From positions 1-64,000 of the forward strand of contig CAUYUJ010021679.1 of assembly GCA_963575745.1 (NCBI GenBank): a stretch of DNA of 64,000 nt, given 5' to 3'. Shown here in pieces: positions 9,010 to 19,895 of the stretch. The first letter of the stretch is position 1. The number at the start of each line of letters is the position of its first letter. The DNA comes from Prorocentrum cordatum (Eukaryota > Sar > Dinophyceae > Prorocentrales > Prorocentraceae). The position numbers were made by a program, and so were the translations under genes. The notes under the pieces were generated by a model, which was not told the origin of the DNA, did no database searches, and saw only the letters and a list, made by a program, of their open reading frames with translations.

Positions 9010-10600
9010 GCCGCTGGCGCGGGCAGCCTCTGGGGGCCCGCTCCCGGGCACCGTACCCCTTCCGGGGGGGGGGCCCTCTCGGGGCACTCGCGGGGGGGCC
9101 CTTTTCTCGAGGCAGGGCCCAGGCGCCCCCTGGAGCGGAGCCGCGGAGGCGCCGCGGACGGGGGCGAGGAGACTCAACGGGCCCTCCTGGCACGCGCAGC
9201 GCCTCGGCGCCCTGCCTCGCCCTTGCCTCCAACCACTCCGCCTTGCCCCTCGTTGGCGGCGGGGCGTCGGCGCTAATCACCGGCGCCGCCCCGTTGATTT
9301 TCAATCTGGCGGGCGCCACCCCGCGATTCGCCCGAGCGGGGGGACTATTTTTCAAACACGCGCCCCCCACGGATTTGTTAATCACAAGCTGGCATTAAGG
9401 TGTCCCATACCCAGAGGCTCTCGGGTCATTTAAAAAAGACGTGACGAACGGCGTCTTGAAATTGTCGGCCTCTTCTGATCGGGGCCGGCAAGAAACGGCT
9501 TCAGGATGAGGAACCAGTCCCCAGGAATGGGTCGAGACCTCTGGAGGCCGACGCTATGAAAAAAATAGTGTATGACGTCTGGGGTCTGGGGAGGCCGTCC
9601 AAGACAAGACGGGCGCCCAGCCCTGCTCCAGGGAAGGGGTCGCTGGGCGGGGCCGGGACCAGGATGCGGTCGAGAATTGTGAGATAGCGCGTCGCTCCGC
9701 CGGCCCTGGCCCACCACGCTTCGGCGCGACACGCTGTCCACTTCCCAGTCCCCAGGCCTGTTCGACCCGAGCCTTGCCGAGCCCCCCGCCCTGCGGAGCA
9801 GAGCGCGCGACACGCTACCCGCTTGCAGGGCACAGCGTGTGGCCGGGGTCGCCGCGGCGGCACGCTACCCAGAAGTTCCGGACCGCAAATCGCCCCAGAT
9901 CGTTCCGGAGCGCTCTCAGAACGTTCCAGCGTGCTTTGGAACGGCCGCGGCGCTCGATAAATGCTGCAGAACCGCCAGATCTCTCAGATCCCCGACTGGC
10001 CCGTCCCGGTCCGATGTTGTCCCTGTCCTGGCTTCGGCTCAGGTCGGGACCTCCCGAGCCGCGCACTGAATCGAGCCGGATCGATCTTCGAGGGCCCCGG
10101 GGCCTGAAACTATGCGAAAACGCCCCACTCGACAAATTGCGACGCCAGCATCTCAGGGTCATGGACCCCGCCGCTCCGCAGGCTGAAGGGCCCCCCAAGC
10201 AGGACTTGGAAAGACCAGGCCATCAAGAAAGTTGCAGCCGTGGGTCGAGACAATATTCATGCTTCGTCCTCGCCACCAGAGCGACGCAAAAACGGGGTCG
10301 ACTGCGCTGACATTGGCGTGTTAGCTGCCCGCGTAAGCTCGCGCCTAAGCGCCCTCGTCTCCCATGTAGAGTGCCGCGCCGGCGGCCCGCGTCAGCTGCG
10401 GCGTAAGGTCGCTATGTCGTCTCGCGTAGGACTCGTTTCTGGATCGTCGCTCCGATGGCATTCCCACATGAAGTCCTGGTTGGCAATTTCTCCTGGTTTG
10501 GCGGGCCTTGTGACTCCTGGGGCCCCAGGGAGCCGACGTCTTGATCTTTTCAATACGGAGTCCACGGAAGTATCGATTTAATCCAGAAAGAGGAACCACT
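9010..10600. other. GC-rich DNA without recognisable genes
   Basis: Open frames exist on both strands but none shows a recognised domain or a steady coding bias. A GGTCGAGAC word recurs near 9530 and 10230. Fragments with GGCTTCAGGATGAG resemble pieces at 10770, 11190 and 29095, suggesting an old dispersed repeat. Confidence 0.4.
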
Positions 10601-10678
10601 GCGTAAAATGATGGGCCAATTTTCCAACATCACTACCATACGTAGGACGGGGGAGAAGTGAGGACGGGGACGTCATCC

Positions 10679-10762
10679 CTCCTCCTCCTCCTCCTCCTCC
10701 TCCTCCTCCTCCTCCTCCTCCTCCTCCTCCTCCTCCTCCTCCTCCTCCTCCTCCTCCTCCTC
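10679..10762 (+). repeat. (CCT)n microsatellite
   Basis: About 28 uninterrupted CCT units. The sequence after it matches the dispersed repeat around 29090 rather than an exon. Confidence 0.95.
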
Positions 10763-10955
10763 CCGGGGATCGGCTTTTCATCCTGAGTCGTTTTCTGACG
10801 CTCCCGGAGCTTGGCGAGGGCCTCTCTATAGAGAAGCCGAGAGCGGCGAAGCAGTTCCGCCGTTTGATTCGTCCCATATGTTGGGCCCTTGGGGCCGCGC
10901 ATGGCCCACACCCCCGACGCCATGAGTTCGTCATAGCGTCGACCCCATGAGGTTC

Positions 10956-11151
10956 GAAGAAGAAAGACCAAACATTAACAAAAACTTTTGGCGCTCCGCG
11001 CGGATTTCTTGGGTCCGCGCCGGGGGGCCCCTGGCGGCGCCTCCAGCGCCGCCCCTGGCACGCTCCGCGCGCCAGCGAGGGGTGTCCAGCGCAGATCCAA
11101 GAAATCCGCGCGGAGCACCAAAAGTTTATGCTCATTAGGTTTTTCTTCTTC
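10956..11151. mobile_element. Inverted-repeat element with ~70-bp arms
   Basis: The left arm begins GAAGAAGAAAGACC and contains ACTTTTGGCGCTCCGCGCGG and ATTTCTTGGGTCCGCGC. The right arm is its reverse complement with few changes (GCGCAGATCCAAGAAAT, CCGCGCGGAGCACCAAAAGT, TTTTTCTTCTTC). The spacer is about 55 bp and GC-rich. A transcript would fold into a long hairpin. It encodes nothing, and both MITE and hairpin-RNA explanations fit. Confidence 0.7.
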
Positions 11152-11462
11152 AAATAACGTCGAGCCCCTGAGGTCTCGACCCATTCCCCGCGAGCGGCTT
11201 TTCATCCCGAGGCGTGGTTGGACGTTCCCGAGGCCTGGGGAGGGCCCGAGAGGCCGAGAATAGCCCAGAATTTCCCGTCGTGATGTTTCGTGACCCGAGG
11301 GGGTCTGGATGAAGAGGGCGCGTCGCCGGGCGTCACGGGTCGCTGGGCGGGCGCACGCAGGCGCGCGAGAGCGCCCCAGCGCGCGCGGGCTGCGTCGGCC
11401 GCGGGGCGCGGAGAGTCTGAGCACCGCGCGGGCTCCGGGCGCGCGCGCGCGGCCGCACCCAA

Positions 11463-11483
11463 CGACGACGACGACGGCGACGG

Positions 11484-11558
<75 letters not shown>

Positions 11559-11585
11559 CGACGACGACGACGACGGCGACGACTG
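11463..11585 (+). repeat. (GAC)n / (GGCGAC)n microsatellite
   Basis: Runs of GAC and GGCGAC. Spurious poly-Asp and poly-Thr frames run across it. Confidence 0.95.
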
Positions 11586-11664
11586 GGCGCTGCTGCGGCT
11601 GCCCCTGAGCGCGCGCGCGTCCCTGAGATTCTGGCTTCGCGAGTTTTCACGCCTAGCGTTTTCC

Positions 11665-11836
11665 CCCAGTCTAAGGGTAAGTCGGGCGTGTCCCCCTCTG
11701 CAGGAGGAATATTCAAAAATTGTCAAAAAATAGTCAGGGGACTTTTTTTGTATCTTTGATTAATTATTTTCCGTGAAATTTCTATTGTTTCGTCCAAAAT
11801 CCGCTTGCAGGAGGACACGCCCGACCTTAGTCTAGG
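11665..11836. mobile_element. MITE-like inverted-repeat element, copy 2
   Basis: The best-preserved copy. The left end AGTCTAAGGGTAAGTCGGGC is mirrored by the right end GCCCGACCTTAGTCT, with CGTGTCCCCCTCTGCAGGAG against TTGCAGGAGGACACG just inside. The core is AT-rich (AATATTCAAAAATTGTC, then AAAAAATAGTCAGGGG) and matches copies at 832-994 and 56436-56600. The size of about 172 bp fits a MITE. Confidence 0.75.
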
Positions 11837-11859
11837 GCTCCAACGCCCTCACAGATGGC

Positions 11860-12340
11860 TCCGGCCCGAAGAATGGCACAGACAGATGAGGTCCAGGGCT
11901 CTGGCCGCGATTTTGTTCACGCCAGGCGTTGACGCCCGCTCTTGGGCCCACGGGGCCATCACAGCTCGATCTGGTTCGAACAATGGCGCAGACAGACGGG
12001 TCCGGGGCTTTGGTCGCGATTTTTCATGCCGGACGGTTTCGCCCGGTCTGGCTGCAGGGCATCAGAGGCGACGAACGGAGCGAATAGCCCAGGGGAGAGC
12101 AGCACACGCATTCAAGTGCGATGATGATATGTGTCTTCGAAGAGGCTCCCGGGCGAATACGTGTAATGCCCGCCCCTGGGCTATCGCCGCCGAGGGCATC
12201 ACAGATCGATTCGGCACGCAAAATGGCGCAGAAAAATGGAGTCCAGGGCTCTGGTCGTGATTGCGAAGGCCTGACGGCCGGTGCCGCCGATCCTGAACGG
12301 GACCACGACGACCACGACGACCACGACGACGACGACGACC

Positions 12341-12386
<46 letters not shown>

Positions 12387-12591
12387 TGGTTCGAAAAATG
12401 GCGCAGAAAGATGGAAGATGGGGTCCAGGGCTTTGGTCGCGATTTTTTCACGCAGGCGTTTTCGCCCAGTCTCGGGCCCTGGGTCCACCACAGATCGATC
12501 CAGCCCGAAAAATAGCGCAGAAAGCTGGTGGCCAGGGCTCTGGTCGTGATTGCGACGGCCTTGCCGGCGGCGACCCTGAAGGGGGACGACG

Positions 12592-12655
<64 letters not shown>

Positions 12656-12770
12656 CCACGACGGCGACGCCGACGGCGACGGCGACGGCGACAGCGACGA
12701 CGACGACGACGACGGCTCGAAACATGGCGCAGAAACATGAGTTCCGGGGCCATGGTCGCGATTTGTTGCT
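11860..12770 (+). repeat. Degenerate tandem array with (GAC)n tracts
   Basis: About six diverged copies of a unit marked by AATGGCGCAGA, GGGTCCAGGGCTCTGGTCG and CGCGATTTTTTCACGCC occur near 11870, 11979, 12220, 12397, 12510 and 12723. (GAC)n tracts at about 12297-12385 and 12590-12715 have expanded inside two of the units. Confidence 0.75.
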
Positions 12771-13194
12771 GTGTTGCAAGTTTTTCGCTACGTCGGATCT
12801 CGGGGAGCGCTTGCCGGGCGGTCGCCCTTGGGCCTTTCGGCAGCTCGTCGCGGGGAAGGAAGGGCTTTGAGCACATTCGGGTCTGCTCCAGCAGGCCAGC
12901 GCTGCAAGATCCAGGGGGGCCATCGCGTCCTGTGTACAGTGGGGACCCATGCCAAGAAACACCCTATTTGCCTCCAGGGTGCCCTGGGTTTCTTTGATTT
13001 CGATGATTTTGCCATGGAAAGCGTGACGTTCCCACAACGAAAATCGACGGACGTCCTGGGGTCTCAGGGTCGGGTTTCTTGTGGACGGTTTCTTGTGGTC
13101 GGGCCCCGACTGTATCGCGTTTCCTGCCCCCCTCGTCTTTGGGGCCCGGGTTGCCCTCGGAAGAGGCTTGTGTCTTTTCGCCTGTCCTTTGCAA

Positions 13195-13500
13195 TCGGTT
13201 CCGACTGCACCCTGCGCTCGGTCACAAGCGCGAGGAGGTCCCCCCACGGGGCTCGATCTCGCCTCGAGCTCGTGGGACGCCTCGGCCCCCGATGCCCGAG
13301 AAGGCGGATGCCGCCGTGCGGCTTCACTTGGCATCGCTCTGACGTGTGCATTTTTTCTCGGCGGGGACCATGGAGGAGCATGTTGGATCATCTTGCGAAC
13401 AAACTAACGAACAAAACACAAACCGTAAAATGCCCGGGGGAATGAACGTCCGAGCGTTTCAGGGTCACCCGCCCGCGACGCACCTCCTCCTCTTCTGAAG
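13195..13500 (+). repeat. Dispersed repeat D, copy 1
   Basis: GGCATCGCTCTGACGTGTGC, then GGGGACCATGGAGGAGCAT, then TGGATCATCTTGCGAA, then GAACGTCCGAGCG parallel the stretch at 55640-55790 in order and spacing. No terminal repeats or reading frame were found. Confidence 0.6.
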
Positions 13501-13574
13501 CATTCGAGAGACCCCTTCCCCAGATCTCCGACGACATTCCCCAAGCAGTGCTTGCACTCAGGGGTTTTCCTTTG

Positions 13575-13585
13575 TTTGGCTCAAG
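13575..13585 (+). other. Possible partial spliced-leader match
   Basis: TTTGGCTCAAG equals the last 11 bases of the known dinoflagellate spliced leader. The upstream bases match poorly, and an 11-base match is expected at a few per cent by chance in this much DNA. A relic of a reinserted trans-spliced mRNA is possible but weakly supported. Confidence 0.15.
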
Positions 13586-13724
13586 TGATTGGATGGGTAT
13601 GCCAGGGTTTCGGCTGGTGCCGGGTTGGTAGGCGCCCGTGGGCGCCTCGTGGGCGCCCCGCGCCAGGGGGGGGCGTATGCCGAGGTCTCGCCTGGTGCCC
13701 GCCTCTGGGCGCCTCGTGAGGGCC

Positions 13725-13950
13725 CCGATGGCATGCACCACGCAGCTTGCACCATGCAGGTTGCACAACACAGCGTGCACCACTTCTCCTGCACCTGCAC
13801 CCAATAGCGCACACCACACACCACACAGCTTGCACCAAGCAGCTTGCACCGCGCAGACTGCATCACGCAGGTTGCACCACACAGCTTGCACCACAAAGCG
13901 TTCACCACATAGCTTGCATCACATCGCTACACCACACGGTTTCGTCACAT
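13725..13950 (+). repeat. Minisatellite of ~14-15 bp
   Basis: Units such as CACACAGCTTGCACC and CACGCAGGTTGCACC are repeated about 14 times with point changes. Confidence 0.8.
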
Positions 13951-14199
13951 AGCTTCCACATCCACAGTGCAATCCGCCGGCCCCCTTGCGGGGCCGTCAG
14001 GCTGCGAAGATTAGGCTTTCATGCTCCCTGCACCACTTGCAAGTTCCAGTTTTCAAGTCTCCAATATTACAGTCCTACTTTCTGCTTCCTATTGTAAATT
14101 GTTGCTGAGCGCGCGAGGGGGGGAGCCGAAAAGCGTCCTGGCTAGCGTCCCCGAATCGCGTGCTCTGAATTCCCGGGGGTCGTGGGACACGTAAAAATA

Positions 14200-14500
14200 C
14201 ATCAGATTCGCGCCCCGACACCATAATCTTTCGTAAATTACGCAATATTCGCGTCCCCAGGCCCATAAACCTTTGTAAATAACACAATACTTGCGTCCCC
14301 GAGGCCACAAGCACTTCTGCAATTTACGCAATAGTCGCGTCCCCGAGGCCATAAACATTCGTAAATTACACTGTATATGCGGCAATAGCGGCGCCCCCGA
14401 AGCCACAATTTTTAGTACGTTACATAGTTGTTGCGTCCCCGAGGTCACAAACCTTTCTGCAAATTACATAATATTCCCGTCCTCGAAGCCATCAACCGTG
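14200..14500 (+). repeat. 46-bp-type tandem array, left part
   Basis: About six units are marked by GCGTCCCCGAGGCCATAAAC, then TTCGTAAATTACGCAATA. The same unit resumes in the same orientation after the composite at 17444, so one array was split. Confidence 0.75.
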
Positions 14501-14501
14501 G

Positions 14502-14858
14502 TCGGAGGTGCGGGGGTGAGATCGAAGTGGCACGGAGAGCCCCCCTACCGGGAAATCGATTTCGGTTTCGTGTTCGTGCGTGCCGCGCGGGCGGGCGAGG
14601 CGAAGCTGCGTGGGCGGGCGAGAAAATGTCTCCTGTGGCTGAGGCGCGGCCGGACCAAATGTCTCCCTTCCGGGCGGCCGGTGGCCCGCGGTGTCCTGCC
14701 GGTGTCCCGCGAAAGTCCCGTGTGGCTGAGGCGCGGCCGGACCAAATGATTCCTTCCGGGCGGCCGGTGGCCCGCGGTGTCCCGCCGGTGTCCGCGGTGT
14801 CCCGCGGTGTCCCGCGGTGTCCCGCGGTGTCCCGCCGGTGTCCGCGGTGTCCCGCGAG
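14502..14858 (+). repeat. Block X: unique stretch plus GGTGTCCCGC repeats
   Basis: X starts TCGGAGGTGCGGGGGTGAGA and includes GGCGCGGCCGGACCAAATG twice. It ends in about nine copies of CGGTGTCCCG. The mirror copy X' lies at 16139-16505. Confidence 0.8.
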
Positions 14859-15029
14859 GATGATGATGATGATATGTGATGATGGATGATGATGATGAGA
14901 TGATGAATGATGAGATGATGATGATGATGATGATGCTGATGGTGTCCCGATGAAGATGATGCTGTTGATGATGGTGTCGATGCTGATGATAGAGTCCCGA
15001 TCATGAGGATGATGATGCTCATGATGATT

Positions 15030-15318
15030 ACCTATACGACCACCCTTCGGGTGATAAGGAGGTTCGGGGGGGGGAACCAACGTCTCACTCGATCGGTCTC
15101 ACTATCGATCTCAGTATCGATCTCACTATCGGTCTCGCTCGATCGATCTCATTCGATCGATCTCACAATCGATCTCACTCGATCTATCTCATTCGATCGA
15201 TCTCACAATTGATCTCACAATCGATCTCACAATCGATCACACAATCGATCTCACATCCGGTCTCAATATCGATCTCAGTATCGATATCACAATCGATATC
15301 ACAATCAATGTCATCATC
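15030..15318 (+). repeat. Block Y: GATCTCAC-type minisatellite
   Basis: Y begins ACCTATACGACCACCC and GGGTGATAAGGAGGTTCGG. It continues as 12-16 bp units such as TCACAATCGATC. The mirror copy Y' ends at 17444 with the same first words reversed. Confidence 0.8.
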
Positions 15319-16078
15319 ATCATCAAAATCATCAACATCAACATCATCACCAACATCGTCATCATCATGAGGGCACCGTCATCATCATCATAAACATCAT
15401 CATCAATGTCAGCATCATCATCGGGACAAAATCATCATCATCCTCATCACCATCATCATCTTATCATCAACATCATCACCATCGGGACACAGTCCTCGTC
15501 ATCATCATCAGCAGCATCACCAATATCATCATAATAATCGGGACACCATCATGATCACCATCGTTCTCATCATCAACATTATCATCAACATCCTCATCGT
15601 CCTGGGGACACCATCATCATCATGATCATCGCATCATCATCACCATCGACATCATCATCATCATCAACAACATCATCATCATTAGGGCACCATCATCATC
15701 ATGGGCAACATTATCATCAACATCACCATTATCATTATCATCATCACCGGGACACCATCAGCATCACCATCATCATCATCACCATCATCATCAGCATCAT
15801 CATCATCGGGACACCATACTCATCATCAACATCATCATCATCAACATCATTATCGCCGGGACACCATTTCCATCAACATCATCATCATCATCACCAACAT
15901 CATCGGAATCATCATCATCATTATTATCATCATCGGGACACCATCATCGTCATCATCATCAACATAATCATCATGAGCATCATCATCATCATCATCATCA
16001 TCGGGACACTTTGATCATCATCGACACCCTCATCAACATCATCATCATCTTCATCGGGACACCATCATCATCATCATC

Positions 16079-16128
<50 letters not shown>

Positions 16129-16138
16129 TCATCATCAT
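15319..16138 (+). repeat. (CAT)n field with CGGGACACC spacers
   Basis: Imperfect (ATC)n is interrupted every 40-70 bp by CGGGACACCATC. Sub-patterns such as GATCACCATCGTTCTC recur in inverted form at 16800-16930. Confidence 0.85.
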
Positions 16139-16505
16139 CCTCGCGGGACACCGCGGGACACCGGCGGGACACCGCGGGACACCGCGGGACACCGCGGGAC
16201 ACCGCGGGACACCGCGGGACACCGGCGGGACACCGCGGGCCACCGGCCGCCCGGAAGGGAGACATTTGGTCCGGCCGCGCCTCAGCCACACGGGACACCA
16301 GCGGGACACCGGCGGGACACCGCGGGCCACCGGCCGCCCGGAAGGGAGACATTTGGTCCGGCCGCGCCTCAGCCATAGGAGATTTTCTCTCGCCCGCCCA
16401 CGCAGTTTCGCCTCGCCCGCACGGCACGCACGAACACGAAACCGAAATCGATTTCCCGGTAGGGGGGCTCTCCGTGCCATTTCGATCTCACCCCCCAACC
16501 TCCGA
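16139..16505 (-). repeat. Block X', inverted copy of X
   Basis: It opens with CGGGACACCG repeats and closes with GGTAGGGGGGCTCTCCGTGC and TTTCGATCTCACCCCC, the reverse complement of the start of X. Confidence 0.8.
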
Positions 16506-16545
16506 TGTTGATGATGATGACAATGATGGTGTCCCGATGATGATA

Positions 16546-16581
<36 letters not shown>

Positions 16582-16974
16582 CCGAAGATGTTGGTGATGA
16601 TGATGTTGATGGAAATGGAGTCCAGGCGGTAATGATGTTTATGATGATGATGTTGACGATGATTATTGTGTCCCGAGGATGATGCTGATGATGATGATGG
16701 TGATGATGATGGTGATGCTGATGGTGTCCCGATGATGATGATAATGATAATGACGATGTTGTTGATGATGTTGTTCATGATGACGATGGTGCCCCAATGA
16801 TGACGATGATGTCGATGATGATGATGCGATGATCATGATGATGATGGTGTCCCGAGGATGATGACGATGTTGATGATAATGTTGATGATGAGAACGATGG
16901 TGATCATGATGGTGTCCCGATTATGATGATGATTATGATGATGCTGCTGATGATGATGACGACGACTGTGTCCC

Positions 16975-17008
<34 letters not shown>

Positions 17009-17159
17009 TTGATGATGAGATGATGATGTTGATGATGATGTTGTCCCGATGATGATGCTGACGTTGATGATGATGTTTATGATGATGATGCTGACGGTGC
17101 TCCCATGATGATGACGATGTTGGTGATGATGTTGATGTTGATGATGTTGATGATGATGA
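16506..17159 (-). repeat. (GAT)n field with GGTGTCCCG spacers
   Basis: This is the reverse complement in style and in many details of the (CAT)n field at 15319-16138. Confidence 0.85.
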
Positions 17160-17444
17160 TGACATTGATTGCGAGAGCGATGGTGATATCGATAGTGAGA
17201 TCGATATTGAGACCGAATGTGAGATCGATTGTGTGATCGATTGTGAGATCGATTGTGAGATCAATTGTGAGATCGATCGAATGAGATAGATCGACTGAGA
17301 TCGATTGTGAGATCGATCGAGTGAGATCGATCGAGCGAGACCGATAGTGAGATCGATACTGAGATCGATAGTGAGACCGATCGAGTGAGACGTTGGTTCC
17401 CCCCCCCCGAACCTCCTTATCACCCGAAGGGTGGTCGTATAGGT
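17160..17444 (-). repeat. Block Y', inverted copy of Y
   Basis: It ends with CCGAACCTCCTTATCACCCG and GGTGGTCGTATAGGT, complementary to the start of Y at 15030. After it the 46-bp array resumes with AAGCCATAAATCTTCGTAAA. Confidence 0.8.
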
Positions 17445-17519
17445 AAATTATTAAAGATTCGCGCCACCGAAGCCATAAATCTTCGTAAATGAATATTGGC
17501 CCTCGCATGAAGTCCCGAC

Positions 17520-18120
17520 ATTGCTTCACGTCAACGTCCAGACATCACAACACAGCTCTAGCAAGTCCCATTCTAAGAGAGGGGGCCGGCGGCAGGGGGC
17601 GAAGCCTTGACGGATAAATCGTGGTTTGGGGCACACGCTGGCTAACATTAGCGGCCGTTATCGGGACTTGAGACATTAGTAAATCGATCCGGGGCGAAAG
17701 GCTACCTTTGGAGAACGGGTCTGGACGTCTGGGGCAGCGCGTTGAAAATTTTCTTGTGACGTACCCAACCAATTTGCATCAAGTGGCAAGAGGAATTGGC
17801 CCAAACTTGCCAAGACAATGTCAGTTCAGGCGTCGCTATATGTTGTGCAAGCTACATGGGATGCGCTCACGTGACACGATTCACAGGACAACAACAAAAG
17901 GACGAGGAGCGAAGGCCCAGGCTGCAGGAGGACGTGGGCGCGGGAACGAAGGGCAGGAGAAGGACGCGCGGGGGGCCGAACCGTCAGCGCGGCAGCAGCA
18001 GAAGGAAGGTGGGGCAGAGGACGACGATGAAAGTGACGGGAGGTGACCGAAGAGCGTTGCTGCAGTAGTACGCTAAAGGTGCAGAAGTGCTTGCGCCATT
18101 GCGCCGCGGCGCTCGACAAT
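17520..18120. other. Segment without recognised features
   Basis: Mixed-composition DNA between the composite and an AT tract. No gene, terminal repeats or array were identified. Confidence 0.3.
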
Positions 18121-18144
18121 ATATCTATCGATTTATCTATCTTT

Positions 18145-18180
18145 CTAGATAGACATATGTGTATATATATATATATATGC

Positions 18181-18212
<32 letters not shown>

Positions 18213-18222
18213 GCATATATAC
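18145..18222. repeat. (TA)n-rich tract
   Basis: Alternating TATATA with GCATA interruptions. It can pair with itself, and its low GC is unlike its surroundings. Confidence 0.9.
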
Positions 18223-18464
18223 CCAGTGCGTGGAATTCCCCATATGTGCATTTCTTTGCATGGACCTATTTCGCTGTGAGCGTCAGGCGCAAGAGATTTC
18301 GATGATATTCGAGTTTAAGTATTGCTAGGCTGGGAGTGACTCTGAGTAGTTCTACGAGTGAACCTGTGCGCATGAGCCTGGGGCCTCTTCGGGCTTCTTG
18401 TGACCTCCTGAGGCCTCCCTCCAGGGGCCTCCTGGACCCTCCTGGAGCCTCCCAGGGCCTCCTG

Positions 18465-18715
18465 GGGTAGGAACAGACGTACAGAAACTGTGCGGATTGG
18501 AGCCACAGGAGAATGGCAATCCATAGGAACGCGCGTTAATCACAAAAGACTCGTGCCCCTGGGGAGGCCCAATCTATAGGAACAGACGTAAAGCACGTAA
18601 GATCGGATACACCTGCGAAGGACAATCTATAGAAACATGCATACAACACAAAAGATTCGTCCTCCAGCACAATCTGAAGGAGCATGCGTAAAACACATAG
18701 GATTGGAGCCATTCC
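18465..18715 (+). repeat. ~65-bp tandem repeat
   Basis: About four units are marked by CAATCTATAGGAACAGACGT, AAAACACA and GATTGGAGCC. They are preceded by GGCCTCCTGGAGCCTCC-type short repeats (18395-18465). Confidence 0.7.
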
Positions 18716-18724
18716 TGTGGCCTT

Positions 18725-19190
18725 GTCAGGCCTCCTGCTCCTGGGGCTCTTGGGGCCTGCCTCCTGGTGCCTTCCGGAGCCTCCCGGTGCCTCCGGGCGC
18801 TTCCTGTGGCCTCGTGGGGCCTCCCGTGGCGTCCCGTGGCCTCCTGGTGCATCCTGGGCCCTCCTCCGCTTCCTCCTCCTCCTCCTCCTCCTCCTCCTCC
18901 TCCTCCTCGTCCTCCTCCTCCTCCTCCGCTTCCTCCTCCTCCTCCAACCCGTCCTCTCCTCCTCCTCCTCCTCCTCCTCCTCCTCCTCCCTCCTCCTCCT
19001 CCTCCTCCTCCTCCTCCTCCTCCTCCTGCTTCCTGGGACCTGGAGCCTCTTGGGGCATCCTGTTGCCTCCTGAGTCTTCCTGTTGCCTCCTGGTGCCTCC
19101 CGGGACCTCCCGTTGCCTCCCGGGGCCTCCTGGAGCCCGCTGGAGAGCCTCCCGTGGCATCCTGGGGCGGATCCGTGCCCACGAGCCTGG
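18725..19190 (+). repeat. CCTCC-type repeats and (TCC)n
   Basis: GGGGCCTCCTGG-type units surround a (TCC)n tract at about 18868-19028. Confidence 0.85.
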
Positions 19191-19194
19191 TCAC

Positions 19195-19590
19195 CAAAAC
19201 AGGCAAACCGATCGAGACATCCTCAACATCTGGCCCGACTTGGGGGCAATAATGAACGCCTCGCTCGAGACATCCTCCAAATCTGCTCCGGAAGCGGAGC
19301 ATGTTGAGCCGGTGGGCAGGCAAACCGCTCGAGACATCCCCGCCATTTGGGCGCGAACGAAGGCCGTAAGATAACCCTGGCGGCCCCCCCTTTGAACAGG
19401 CAAACCGATCGAGCCATCCTCAAAATTTGGCCCCATTTGGGAGCGAAAATGAACGCCTCGCTCGAGACATCGTCCAATGCTGCTCCGAAAGCAGAGGATG
19501 TTGAGCTGGTAAAAAGGCAAACCGCCAGAGAATCCCCGCCATTTTGGCGCGAACGGAGGCCGTGGGATACCCTTGGCGGCCCCCCATTAT
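19195..19590 (+). repeat. ~190-bp tandem duplication
   Basis: GCAAACCGATCGAG occurs at 19203 and 19391, and the related GCAAACCGC at 19322 and 19518. The sequence between is similar, including GAACGCCTCGCTCGAGACAT and GAGGATGTTGAGC-type words. Two diverged copies are therefore present. Confidence 0.75.
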
Positions 19591-19895
19591 GTGTGCGGAA
19601 ACCAGCGATCCGCCTGAGACATCCTCAGGATACGCTTTGAGCGTAGACGAGTCTGGCCACCACCATCATCATCAGCATCAACAGTTTTACCATCATCATT
19701 CACCAGCTGCATCATCATCGTCGTCATTATACTCCTATCGTCAAGACGGGGAGGAGGAGAAGGAAGGAGGGTGTGTGAGGAAGGTTCGCGCGGTCACAGT
19801 AATAACAAGAACCCCATCCTTTGGATACGGGGAACGAATTTAAATTAGTACAAGCAGCGAGCGAGGCCTAGCTCACCCGCCAGCTCCGTAGCCCC

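Larger units (their letters stand above)
14502..17444. mobile_element. Composite of nested inverted repeats (X-Y-X'-Y')
   Basis: Four blocks alternate with (GAT)/(CAT) fields: X (14502-14858), Y (15030-15318), X' (16139-16505) and Y' (17160-17444). X' is the reverse complement of X and Y' of Y. The arms look more than about 95% alike over hundreds of bases and the similarity extends into the intervening (CAT) fields. The whole interrupts a 46-bp array. It looks like a recent insertion rearranged by inversion. No protein is encoded. Confidence 0.7.

Noticed and set aside
12024-13391. 455-residue minus-strand frame
   Set aside because: Composed of translated tandem units and (GAC)n tracts (poly-Ser, poly-Val). 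No conserved motif.
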